A DNA stretch of 12,120 bases from Phycisphaerales bacterium (GCA_003171235.1 PMYM01000224.1:1-12120), one strand, 5' to 3'; shown: positions 5,175 to 11,664, counted from the first letter of the stretch. Notes: generated by a model from the sequence alone, not told the origin. Numbers and translations are program-made.

Positions 5175-6533
5175 ATGGACGGCCAGCTTGAAATGGATCA
5201 GGTTCTCGCCAAGGAATCGTGGACCTTGGATGAAGTTAAGCGCATGAGCGAACTGCTGGCGCAGGTGAACGACCCCGTCGGCCGTTTCCGCGAACTTTTG
5301 TTCCGGGCCATGGCAAGCACCCCCGCGCCTGCCGGCGCCGCCGCCGTGAAATTCGGCATGGCCAAGTACATGCTCTGCCAGTTCCAGGAGGCCCTGGCCC
5401 TGCTGGGCAACGGCACCGACAATAAGGAACGGCGCTACTACCAGGCCCTTTGCCAGGTGCAACTCCACCAGTACGACAAGGCTATCGAGAACTTTGAGCG
5501 GGCCGTGGAGAAGGGCTGGGACTCCCGGGCCGTCACCCTCAAAATCGCCGAAAGCCACATCCTCTACGGCGACCTGCCCGCCGCCGGTCGCAGCCTCGAA
5601 CGTTTCGCCAAGAGCAGCCAGGAAGATGCCGACTGGCATTATGTCTCCGGGCTGCTGGCTGAGCGCCAGGGCAACTACAAGGCCGCCCTGGAAAGCTACG
5701 AGGCCGCCCGAAAGCTCCGCCCGGGCCACCCCGAGGCCAGCTTCCGCCTGGCCTACTTCTACGACCTCCACGGCGACGAAGAGCAGGCCCTGGAGTTTTA
5801 CCGCCAGTGCGTGATGGGCTCAACCGGCCAGTTTGGCCTGCGCCCCGTCTACGCCAACGCCCTGCTGAACATGGCCGTGCTGTACGAGGACGAGGCCGAG
5901 TACGATGACGCCATTCGCTGCCTGCGGAGAATCCTGGCCGGCAATCCCGGCAATCGGCGGGCGCAGCTCTTCCTCAGGGACGCCCAGTCCAGCAAGACCA
6001 TGGTTTTCGACGAGGACGAGGCCAAGCGCATCTCCCGCCGGAACGACCTGCTGGGCATTCCCGTGACCGATTTTGAACTGTCGGTGCGGGCCCGCAACTG
6101 CCTCAAGAAGATGAACATCCGCACCCTGGGCGACCTGCTCCACGTGACCGAGCCCGAATTGCTCTCCTACAAGAACTTCGGCGAGACCAGCCTGGCCGAA
6201 ATCAAGCAGATGCTCTCCACCAAGAACCTTCGTCTTGGCCAGTTGCGGGAAGAGGGCGACTCCCTCCACGCTCTGGCCGAACCCATCCCATCCCCGGCCA
6301 CGCCAGCGTCTCCGGGAGTCAGCGAAGGCGTGCTGTCCACCCCGCTGTCGCAGATCGAGTTCTCCGTCCGGGCTCGCCGGGCCATGCAGCGTCTGGGCGT
6401 CAGCACGCTGGGCGATCTGGCGGCCAAGTCCGAGGCCGAACTGCTGGCCTGCCGGAACTTTGGGCAGACATCGTTGAACGAGGTCCAGCAGCGGCTGACC
6501 GATTACGGCCTGACCCTGCGGGAATCGCAGTAG
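5175..6533 (+). CDS. TPR protein with two RNA-polymerase alpha-CTD-like domains
   Basis: The 452-residue protein has three parts. Residues about 45-270 are helical pairs of TPR type (for example KAIENFERAVEKG, NYKAALESYEAARKLRPGHPEA, DEEQALEFYRQCV, DDAIRCLRRILAGNPGN). Residues about 294-356 and 389-450 are each close to the C-terminal domain of RpoA, joined by a Pro/Ala/Ser-rich linker. In domain 1, VRARNCL matches E. coli VRSANCL, keeping Arg265, Asn268, Cys269 and Leu270 of the DNA-contact surface, while Lys298 is Thr. Domain 2 keeps the Arg but has Arg in place of Asn268. There is no polymerase assembly domain, so it is not RpoA. A cytosolic role in protein-protein contact, and perhaps DNA or polymerase binding, is inference. 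The ATG at 5175 has AGGAG 11-15 bases upstream; an ATG at codon 7 is possible. Promoter 5078-5105 and terminator 6583-6611 make it a single-gene unit. Confidence 0.9.
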   Translation: MDGQLEMDQVLAKESWTLDEVKRMSELLAQVNDPVGRFRELLFRAMASTPAPAGAAAVKFGMAKYMLCQFQEALALLGNGTDNKERRYYQALCQVQLHQYDKAIENFERAVEKGWDSRAVTLKIAESHILYGDLPAAGRSLERFAKSSQEDADWHYVSGLLAERQGNYKAALESYEAARKLRPGHPEASFRLAYFYDLHGDEEQALEFYRQCVMGSTGQFGLRPVYANALLNMAVLYEDEAEYDDAIRCLRRILAGNPGNRRAQLFLRDAQSSKTMVFDEDEAKRISRRNDLLGIPVTDFELSVRARNCLKKMNIRTLGDLLHVTEPELLSYKNFGETSLAEIKQMLSTKNLRLGQLREEGDSLHALAEPIPSPATPASPGVSEGVLSTPLSQIEFSVRARRAMQRLGVSTLGDLAAKSEAELLACRNFGQTSLNEVQQRLTDYGLTLRESQ

Positions 6534-6547
6534 GAAACCTCGTTTTC

Positions 6548-6578
6548 GGCTGGCGCCCGGGCCGAGCAATCGCCAGCC
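6548..6578 (+). other. Perfect 8-bp hairpin just upstream of the terminator
   Basis: GGCTGGCG (6548-6555) pairs with CGCCAGCC (6571-6578) across a 15-base loop. It lies between the stop codon and the terminator hairpin, and may protect the 3' end or act as part of a double terminator. Confidence 0.5.
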
Positions 6579-6582
6579 CTCC

Positions 6583-6611
6583 GGGCAGGCCCCTGGCTTG
6601 CCCTTGTTTTT
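6583..6611 (+). terminator. Intrinsic terminator of the TPR/alpha-CTD gene
   Basis: A 9-bp stem (6583-6591 with 6595-6603, one G-T pair) closes a CCT loop and is followed by TTGTTTTT. It begins 50 bases after the stop codon at 6533. This is a strong Rho-independent terminator. Confidence 0.85.
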
Positions 6612-6672
6612 CCCTCCACACGTGACTTGCCGCTTGGCCCTGAACATGGCTGGGGCGGAGCCCGGGCGGGCG

Positions 6673-6721
6673 TTATCATCGCTAAGGGACTGGACGGAAC
6701 CAGAGGGGCAAGCTATGATAA
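6673..6721. promoter_or_regulatory. Inverted repeat with possible promoter upstream of the oxidoreductase gene
   Basis: TTATCATCGCT (6673-6683) and AGCTATGATAA (6711-6721) are inverted copies with one mismatch, 27 bases apart. The right arm includes TATGAT (6714-6719), a fair -10, with TGGACG (6691-6696) 17 bases upstream as a poor -35. If real, the promoter lies between two operator arms and gives a leader of about 90 bases before the gene at 6812. The evidence is only the symmetry and spacing. Confidence 0.35.
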
Positions 6722-6811
6722 TGAGCGTCAAATCAAGCTTCAGGTAGGACTGTCGATTCGTCGGTTGTGATCCACGTCGGTCTGGTTGGCCTGGCGCCCC
6801 AGGGTGAATGA

Positions 6812-8392
6812 ATGCATATTCTAGGCAAGCAATGGCTTGACGGGTACCTCGACTACCACATGTCGGACCGGGAGGTGCGAGTCGCCGTCAAGGCCTGGCT
6901 GCCCCTGGAAACCCTGCGCGACATGTACTTCCTCCAGTCCAGGAGCGTTCGCCGGGTTTGGAATTATTTCCGCGAGGTCGGATTCCGCGCGGTCCTCAAC
7001 AAGATCATGTCGCGCCGGGCGGAGTGGCTGCGCAATATCCGGGTGATAGCGGTGGGGGCGGGAGAGGTGCTGGAAGTCGGCCAGCACGTGCGCGGGCTGG
7101 AGCCGGGGGCGCCGGTCGTTTTCATCGCCCCGTGCCACCCCCAATGCGTGGAGCGAATCGTGCTGCCCACGGCACTGGTCTGCAAAGTCAGCGCCCAGGT
7201 GCTTTCCCAGGTAACAGTTCCCGGCGGCATCGCCCTGTTGGAGAACCAGCCGATAAAGCACGTGCCTGGGTATGAGGGGCTGGCCGGCTGGCATCAGCTT
7301 TCCGGCCTGCCCCTGCCGGCGGAGCGCGGCCGCCTGCTGGCCTGGGCAGAGGAAGAGTTCAAGAGCGCCGACGCGGCCTCCGCCCGGCGCCTGAGCGTCA
7401 ATGCCGACAGCAAAGTTCAGGAACGGGCGGAGACGCGGGCAATATGCGACCGGCGGCTGACCGCCTGCATCTTCGGACTGGGCAATTACGTCAAGACCTG
7501 CATCCTGCCCAACATAGACCCGCGCATACGGGTGGCCGGCATCCACGAGATCGACCCCACCCAGCTCGGCCGAATCCGCCGCCGGGAATGCGTCTACGAC
7601 ACCTGTGGGCAGGCGCGTCCGGATGAGAAATACGACGTTTACTTCGTCGCCGGCTATCACCACACTCACGCCGACCTGGCCGTTCATGCACTTAAGCAGG
7701 GGGCGTGGGTGATTGTGGAAAAGCCGCTGGTCACCACTTCAGAACAGTTGGACCGGCTGCTCAAGGCGATGCGGGATCATCCCGGGCGACTGTTCACCGG
7801 CTTTCACAAGCGATTCAACCCGCTGCTGAACTTTGCCCGCTCGGACATGGTTCACCGCCCCGGCATGCCTATAAACTACAGTTGCATCGTTTACGAGGTC
7901 CCCTTGCCCAGGCGGCACTGGTACAACTGGCCTAATTCCTGCAGCCGGCTGGTCAGCAACGGTTGCCACTGGCTGGACCAGTTCCTCTTCCTCAATGATT
8001 TCTGCCCGTACACCCGCTACAGCGTCTGGCGAGGCGGCAACGGCGATGCCCACGTCAGCGTGGAACTGGAGAACGGGGCTACCTTCGGCATGATTCTCAC
8101 GGACGCGGGCAGCCGGCGAATCGGGGTGCAGGACCACATCGAACTGCGGTCCTCTGGCGTGACCGTCAAGATCGACAACGACAGCCGCTACGTGGCCGAG
8201 GACGACTCCCGCATACTCCGGCGGGCCAGCATCAACAAGTTCGATCTGTACAAGTACACCTACGGCGGGCATTGCCGCAGGATATTCGCCGGCAGCGGCG
8301 GGGCGTCGGTCGAATCGGTGGAGCGGACCTGCCGCCTGGTGCTGGATTTGGAGGAGCTCTGGCAGGAGCAACGGCTGGATGAAAAGCCCTAG
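6812..8392 (+). CDS. Two-part oxidoreductase: remnant MDR-like N-terminus fused to Gfo/Idh/MocA domain
   Basis: The 526-residue protein has a clear C-terminal Gfo/Idh/MocA oxidoreductase domain. The Rossmann segment starts at about 216 (CIFGLGNYVK, 219-228), DVYFVAGYHHTHADLAVHAL spans 275-294, the family EKP is at 303-305, GFHKRFNP at 330-337 and GCHWLDQF at 384-391. Residues about 45-130 resemble the GroES-like half of medium-chain dehydrogenases, in the form that precedes Gfo/Idh/MocA domains in 'bi-domain oxidoreductases' (VGAGEVLEVGQHVRGLEPGAPVVF, then LPTALVCKV). The nucleotide-binding half of that dehydrogenase is missing: about 85 residues, Ala/Arg/Glu-rich, connect the parts. Such proteins often occur in surface-polysaccharide gene sets. 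The substrate here is unknown; a nucleotide sugar is a guess. The ATG at 6812 has only AGGGTGA upstream, so the start is uncertain. Its last 34 codons are duplicated at 9881-9982. Confidence 0.85.
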   Translation: MHILGKQWLDGYLDYHMSDREVRVAVKAWLPLETLRDMYFLQSRSVRRVWNYFREVGFRAVLNKIMSRRAEWLRNIRVIAVGAGEVLEVGQHVRGLEPGAPVVFIAPCHPQCVERIVLPTALVCKVSAQVLSQVTVPGGIALLENQPIKHVPGYEGLAGWHQLSGLPLPAERGRLLAWAEEEFKSADAASARRLSVNADSKVQERAETRAICDRRLTACIFGLGNYVKTCILPNIDPRIRVAGIHEIDPTQLGRIRRRECVYDTCGQARPDEKYDVYFVAGYHHTHADLAVHALKQGAWVIVEKPLVTTSEQLDRLLKAMRDHPGRLFTGFHKRFNPLLNFARSDMVHRPGMPINYSCIVYEVPLPRRHWYNWPNSCSRLVSNGCHWLDQFLFLNDFCPYTRYSVWRGGNGDAHVSVELENGATFGMILTDAGSRRIGVQDHIELRSSGVTVKIDNDSRYVAEDDSRILRRASINKFDLYKYTYGGHCRRIFAGSGGASVESVERTCRLVLDLEELWQEQRLDEKP

Positions 8393-8403
8393 CGCCTGCC
8401 GCC
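8290..8403. repeat. 114-bp duplication, copy A (end of oxidoreductase gene)
   Basis: This segment matches 9880-9993 at all but three positions (8355, 8368 and 8371), offset 1590 bp. It covers the last 34 codons including the stop plus 11 bases beyond. All three differences are at third codon positions of the oxidoreductase frame. Confidence 0.95.
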
Positions 8404-8425
8404 TTCGGCGTGCGCGGAAACTCAA

Positions 8426-8463
8426 GCACGCAGGCCCCGGCGTATTGCCCGGAACCTGCGTGC
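8426..8463 (-). terminator. Terminator hairpin, copy A, with degraded T tract
   Basis: GCACGCAGG (8426-8434) pairs with CCTGCGTGC (8455-8463). Sequence and size match the hairpin at 10095-10132 apart from one base in the loop. On the minus strand, downstream of the first SUMF1-domain gene, the following bases are TTGAGTTTCC rather than the T7 of the other copy. It may therefore terminate less well, or serve the convergent genes from both sides. Confidence 0.6.
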
Positions 8464-8494
8464 GGTGCTGACTGGCGGAAACCACGGGGGCTGC

Positions 8495-9712
8495 TTACTT
8501 GTCGGCGCCCTCGGCTTCCACGACAATGCGGAATTTCATGCTGGTATAGCTGCCATAGCTCCCGAACTCGCGCAGGCTGGCGGTCCAGTTCTCGCCGCAA
8601 TTGCCCAGCAGCATGTGCTCTTCACTTGGCTTGGCAGCATAAGACGGATCGGTCTCCGCATGGTGCGGCGGGTACATGGCCTTGTCGCCAAGGATTTCCC
8701 ACGCGCCGCCGACCATGTCGTAGAAGCCCCAGGCATTGGGCTTCTTGCTCTTGACGGGCACCAGCGACTTGTCGCCCTTGAGCGTCGACATCTGCTCAGT
8801 GTACTTCTGGTGGAAGGCGGGGTTGGAGGTGCCGACGCGGCAGGCATACTCCCATTCGGCGCCTGTCGGCAGGCGGACTTTCTTGCCGCCGGCCTTCTCG
8901 GAGAGCGACTGGCAGAACTTGGCGATCTGATCAAAGGAGGGTTTGTCCACGGGGGTCTGCATGGCCTTTGCGTCGAGGGTCTTGCCGCCCGGGCCCATCA
9001 CCGCCTCCCAGATCTCATTGGTGACAGGAATCTCCGACATGTAATAGGACTTGGTCAGCGTGATCTTGTGGGGGAACTGTTCCTGGTAGCGGGTGTGCAC
9101 AAATATCATGTCGCCGGCCAGGAACGAACCCGCCGGAACCTTGATGCAGTTGAGGCTGACTTTGTCGTTGATCTTGATGACCAGCGGCTGCTTGTCGGGC
9201 ATGGCGAAGGGCTTGTCGGGCATCATCATCTTGGCTGGATACTTTAGGCCGGCCCAGCCGAGGGCCTGACTCTTGGTGGCCTTGATCCACTTCTTGCCGT
9301 CTTTCTCGTACACCGTGCCGGTCACTTCCACGGGGAAGGACATGCCGTCATAGGCCTTGGCGCCGGAGGGGGGCAGCTTAACAGACCCGGAGTAGCTCTC
9401 GGTGTCGATGAAGAACTTGAGCTGCCTGTCGAACAGCTCGTTGACCTTCTTGGCCGCGTCGGCGTCGAGCCCCTTGTCCGGCCAGTTCTTGTCGAGGATC
9501 TTCTTGACGGCGTTGGTGATTTCCGGGCTGCCGTCGACGGCGATAATCACCGGCACGTGATCGGCGTCCATGGGATCGGCCACGACCATGCCGTTGCATT
9601 CCAGCGGGCCCCTGATGGTCACTTCAACGCCCGCGGCGGGGGGTTTGGGGGGCTGGTTGCATCCGGCGGCGGCGATCAGCACGAGGGCGAGCAGCAGGGC
9701 CAATGCTCTCAT
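8495..9712 (-). CDS. Exported SUMF1/FGE-fold protein, probable lipoprotein (paralogue A)
   Basis: The 405-residue protein begins with a hydrophobic stretch ending in AAAG-Cys18, a plausible lipobox, so it is probably an envelope lipoprotein. Residues about 28-150 form a domain I do not recognise (VEVTIRGPLECNG, then VTGTVYEKDGKKWIKATK). Residues about 188-400 are a SUMF1/formylglycine-generating-enzyme fold: IKVPAGSFLAG, PVTNEIWEAVMG, KVRLPTGAEWEYACRVGT, AWGFYDMVGGAWEI and a closing KFRIVVEA. The cysteine pair of true FGE near the C-terminus is not evident, so sulfatase activation is doubtful; binding or scaffolding is as likely. I place the start at 9712, preceded by AAAGGA and a good promoter (9751-9778). 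An open frame continues to 10030, but that part reads backwards through the duplicated oxidoreductase tail. It is paralogous to 10166-11416 and ends in TAA. Confidence 0.87.
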   Translation of the reverse strand: MRALALLLALVLIAAAGCNQPPKPPAAGVEVTIRGPLECNGMVVADPMDADHVPVIIAVDGSPEITNAVKKILDKNWPDKGLDADAAKKVNELFDRQLKFFIDTESYSGSVKLPPSGAKAYDGMSFPVEVTGTVYEKDGKKWIKATKSQALGWAGLKYPAKMMMPDKPFAMPDKQPLVIKINDKVSLNCIKVPAGSFLAGDMIFVHTRYQEQFPHKITLTKSYYMSEIPVTNEIWEAVMGPGGKTLDAKAMQTPVDKPSFDQIAKFCQSLSEKAGGKKVRLPTGAEWEYACRVGTSNPAFHQKYTEQMSTLKGDKSLVPVKSKKPNAWGFYDMVGGAWEILGDKAMYPPHHAETDPSYAAKPSEEHMLLGNCGENWTASLREFGSYGSYTSMKFRIVVEAEGADK

Positions 9713-9750
9713 AGCGAGTCCTTTCGGTGATAAGCTCCGTCTGCGTTGGG

Positions 9751-9778
9751 ATAATACCGCCCGGCTCGGACATGTCAA
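9751..9778 (-). promoter_or_regulatory. Sigma-70-type promoter of paralogue A
   Basis: Read on the minus strand, a consensus TTGACA (9773-9778) and TATTAT (9751-9756) are separated by 16 bases. This predicts a leader of about 30 bases before the ATG at 9712. The sequence is not shared with the region upstream of paralogue B, so the two genes are probably controlled differently. Confidence 0.75.
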
Positions 9779-9879
9779 GCAGTGCTTTGGCGATTCGGCT
9801 CCAGTGGTGTAAATACTTGTGTGTAAGTTAGCCCCTTGATGGAGGCCGATAGCGGTGGGCGAGATGACGGGCGCCGCCT

Positions 9880-9993
9880 CGGCAGCGGCGGGGCGTCGGT
9901 CGAATCGGTGGAGCGGACCTGCCGCCTGGTGCTGGATTTGGAGGATCTCTGGCAGGAACAGCGGCTGGATGAAAAGCCCTAGCGCCTGCCGCC
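9880..9993. repeat. 114-bp duplication, copy B
   Basis: Near-identical copy of 8290-8403 (three differences). Similarity starts and stops abruptly at both ends. The left end abuts sequence unrelated to the oxidoreductase gene. Confidence 0.95.
9881..9982 (+). pseudogene. Stub of a second oxidoreductase gene (last 34 codons)
   Basis: The stub keeps the reading frame of the last 33 residues plus TAG of the oxidoreductase at 6812-8392. It has one amino-acid change (Glu to Asp at the codon matching 8353-8355) and two silent changes. It has no start, no upstream coding sequence and no visible promoter. It is best explained as the surviving 3' end of a duplicated gene whose 5' part was deleted. 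Confidence 0.85.
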
Positions 9994-10087
9994 CCAGCCG
10001 GTGCGACAGTATGCTGCCGGGTAGGTTCAAATCGTTGCCATCCGCACTGCAGGCCAGGTGTCTGGAATCCTGGGCGTCCGCAGAAGC

Positions 10088-10132
10088 AAAAAAAGCACGC
10101 AGGCCCCGGCGTATTGGCCGGAACCTGCGTGC
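10088..10132 (-). terminator. Intrinsic terminator of paralogue B
   Basis: On the minus strand a 9-bp perfect outer stem (CCTGCGTGC with GCACGCAGG, 10095-10103 and 10124-10132) encloses an inner CCGGC/GCCGG stem and is followed by seven T (10088-10094). It begins 33 bases past the stop codon of the SUMF1-domain gene. This is the intact version of the hairpin at 8426-8463. Confidence 0.85.
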
Positions 10133-10165
10133 GGTGCAGGCTAAGTTGAATCAATCGGGCAAAAA

Positions 10166-11416
10166 CTAATCACCGGCGGCCGCGACCGGCTTGGCTGCGG
10201 GCTTGTCGGCGCCATTGGCTTCCACGACGACGCGGAATTTCTGGCTGGTGTAGTCGTTGGACTTCTCGAACTCGCGCAGACTGGCCGTCCAGCTCTCGCC
10301 GCAGCACCCCAGGAGCATATGCTTTTCCCTTGCCCCCGGAGCGTAGAACGGATCGGTCTCGGCCCGGTGCGGCGGGTACATGGCCTTGTCACCGGTTATT
10401 TCCCAGGAGCCGCCGACCATGTCGTAGAAGCCCCAGGCATTGGGCTTCTTGCTCTTGACGGGCACCAGCGACTTGTCGCCCTTGAGCGTCGACATCTGCT
10501 CAGTGTACTTCTGTTGGAAGGCGGGGTTGGAGGTGCCGACGCGGCAGGCGTATTCCCACTCGGCGCCCGTCGGCAGGCGGACCTTCTTGCCGCCGGCCTT
10601 CTCGGAGAGCGACTGGCAGAACTTGTTGATCTGCTCGGTCGGGGGATTATCGACCGGGGACTGCATCGCCTTGGCGTCCAGGTTCTTGCCGCCCGGGCCC
10701 ATCACCGCTTCCCAGATCTCATTGGTGATGGGGATTTCCGACATGTAATAGGACTTGGTCAGCGTGATCTTGTGGGGGAACTGTTCCTGGTACCGGGTGC
10801 CCACGAATTCCATCTCGCCGGCCAGGAACGAACCCGCCGGGACCTTGATGCAGTTGAGGCTGACTTTGTCGTTGATCTTGATGACCAGCGGCTGCTTGTC
10901 GGGCATGGCGAAGGGCTTGTCGGGCATCATCATCTTGGCTGGATACTTCATGTTGGCCCAGTTGAAGGCCTGAATCTTGGTGGCCTTGATCCACTTCTTG
11001 CCGTCCTTCTCGTACACCGTTCCGGTTACGGCCGAGGGAGAAGCGGCACCGTCGTAATGTTTGTCGGGTTTCCATTCCGGCTTGGCGGGACTGTCGGGGG
11101 CGATGAAGAACTTCAGGTTCTTGTCGAACAACTCGTTGACCTTCTCGGCCGCGTCGGCGTCGAGCCCCTTGTCCGGCCAGTTCTTGTCGAGGATTTCCTT
11201 GACGGCGTTGGTGATTTCCGGGCTGCCGTCGACGGCGATGACCACCGGAGCATAAGGGTGGACTTCGGGTGTGTCGGCGACGCATATGCCGTTGCATTCC
11301 AGCGGCCCATTGATGGTCACTTCAACGCCCGCGGCGGGCTGGGTCGCCTGGGCTGAAGCTGCCTGGCAAACCAGGGCCAGGGTCACAACCAATGCTGCCA
11401 TTGCGTACGCTCTCAT
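10166..11416 (-). CDS. Secreted SUMF1/FGE-fold protein (paralogue B)
   Basis: The 416-residue protein starts with a classical signal peptide (MRAYAMAALVV..., cleavage likely after AASA at about residue 22) and has no lipobox, so it should be periplasmic or secreted. An unrecognised domain spans about 28-150 and a SUMF1 fold about 188-400, with IKVPAGSFLAG, PITNEIWEAVMG, RLPTGAEWEYACRVGT, WGFYDMVGGSWEI and KFRVVVEA, followed by an Ala/Pro/Lys tail (ADKPAAKPVAAAGD) absent from paralogue A. It has Cys-Cys in LLGCCGES where A has Asn-Cys; neither matches the FGE cysteine pair as I know it. Residues 159-200 and 266-300 are identical in the two proteins. The ATG at 11416 has AGGAGAA seven bases upstream. 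It ends in TAG, followed by a strong terminator. Catalytic activity is unproven. Confidence 0.87.
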   Translation of the reverse strand: MRAYAMAALVVTLALVCQAASAQATQPAAGVEVTINGPLECNGICVADTPEVHPYAPVVIAVDGSPEITNAVKEILDKNWPDKGLDADAAEKVNELFDKNLKFFIAPDSPAKPEWKPDKHYDGAASPSAVTGTVYEKDGKKWIKATKIQAFNWANMKYPAKMMMPDKPFAMPDKQPLVIKINDKVSLNCIKVPAGSFLAGEMEFVGTRYQEQFPHKITLTKSYYMSEIPITNEIWEAVMGPGGKNLDAKAMQSPVDNPPTEQINKFCQSLSEKAGGKKVRLPTGAEWEYACRVGTSNPAFQQKYTEQMSTLKGDKSLVPVKSKKPNAWGFYDMVGGSWEITGDKAMYPPHRAETDPFYAPGAREKHMLLGCCGESWTASLREFEKSNDYTSQKFRVVVEANGADKPAAKPVAAAGD

Positions 11417-11442
11417 CGTCGGGTTCTCCTGAATGTTTGGGC

Positions 11443-11475
11443 CGGCCGGGGGCCGACCGGGACAATTCCCGGCCG
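11443..11475. other. Competing hairpins upstream of paralogue B
   Basis: CGGCCGGG (11443-11450) can pair with CCCGGCCG (11468-11475). Alternatively CCGGGA (11457-11462) pairs with TCCCGG (11467-11472), sharing the right arm. The two folds exclude each other and lie 14-46 bases before the Shine-Dalgarno of the minus-strand gene. If transcribed, they could influence its translation. Confidence 0.35.
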
Positions 11476-11636
11476 AGGATCGCGGGCCTGCCTGACGTTC
11501 CTGTCCTTGTTACCTTTAACCGCGTATTGTCCTGAGGGTCTTGAGATTTCTATTTTCGCCTGTCCGGGCGGCGGGGCAAGCTTTTTCCCGCCCTTGTGTC
11601 AATTCGCCCGGAAAGGCAGGTTCGGCCTGGAGCGGC

Positions 11637-11664
11637 TTGAGAAACCCTCCAAATCGGTTAGACT
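11637..11664 (+). promoter_or_regulatory. Probable promoter of the alkaline phosphatase gene
   Basis: TTGAGA (11637-11642) and TAGACT (11659-11664) are 16 bases apart. This predicts a leader of about 45-50 bases before the ATG at 11718. The match to consensus is moderate. I saw no clear Pho-box-like direct repeat in front of it. Confidence 0.5.

Larger units (their letters stand above)
9713..10165. other. Junction region between the two SUMF1-domain genes
   Basis: This 450-base stretch has no intact gene. From left to right it holds the ribosome-binding site and promoter of paralogue A, about 100 bases of unassigned sequence, the duplicated oxidoreductase tail (9880-9993), about 95 bases with no counterpart next to copy A, and the terminator of paralogue B. 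It is the scar of the tandem duplication. Confidence 0.75.

Noticed and set aside
4201..5247. Long plus-strand open frame (348 codons) opposite the lipid kinase
   Set aside because: It is antisense to a gene with clear DAGK motifs, its translation has no recognisable domain, and it runs through the promoter region. GC-rich codon bias on one strand creates such frames on the other.
5175..6533. RNA polymerase alpha subunit (rpoA)
   Set aside because: The N-terminal assembly domain is absent and replaced by TPR repeats, there are two CTD-like domains, and no ribosomal-protein neighbours are present.
5820..6731. Minus-strand open frame (303 codons) opposite the TPR/alpha-CTD gene
   Set aside because: It is antisense to well-defined domains and reads backwards through the terminator at 6583-6611; no motif is recognisable.
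6821..7687. Minus-strand open frame (288 codons) opposite the oxidoreductase
   Set aside because: It is the complement of the Gfo/Idh/MocA coding sequence; no motif, and no ribosome-binding site I could find.
9713..10030. N-terminal extension of paralogue A to 10030 (106 extra codons)
   Set aside because: The extension is the reverse complement of the duplicated oxidoreductase tail and of the promoter. The internal start at 9712 has a Shine-Dalgarno, a promoter upstream and begins a signal peptide.
10319..11356. Plus-strand open frame (345 codons) opposite SUMF1 paralogue B, with a similar one at 8465-9247 opposite paralogue A
   Set aside because: The presence of both copies only reflects the duplication. 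The sense strand encodes a signal peptide and a SUMF1 domain; the antisense products have neither.
8495..11416. Genuine formylglycine-generating enzymes activating a sulfatase
   Set aside because: The C-terminal cysteine pair expected of FGE is not evident, no sulfatase is visible in the window, and the neighbouring phosphatase uses Ser.
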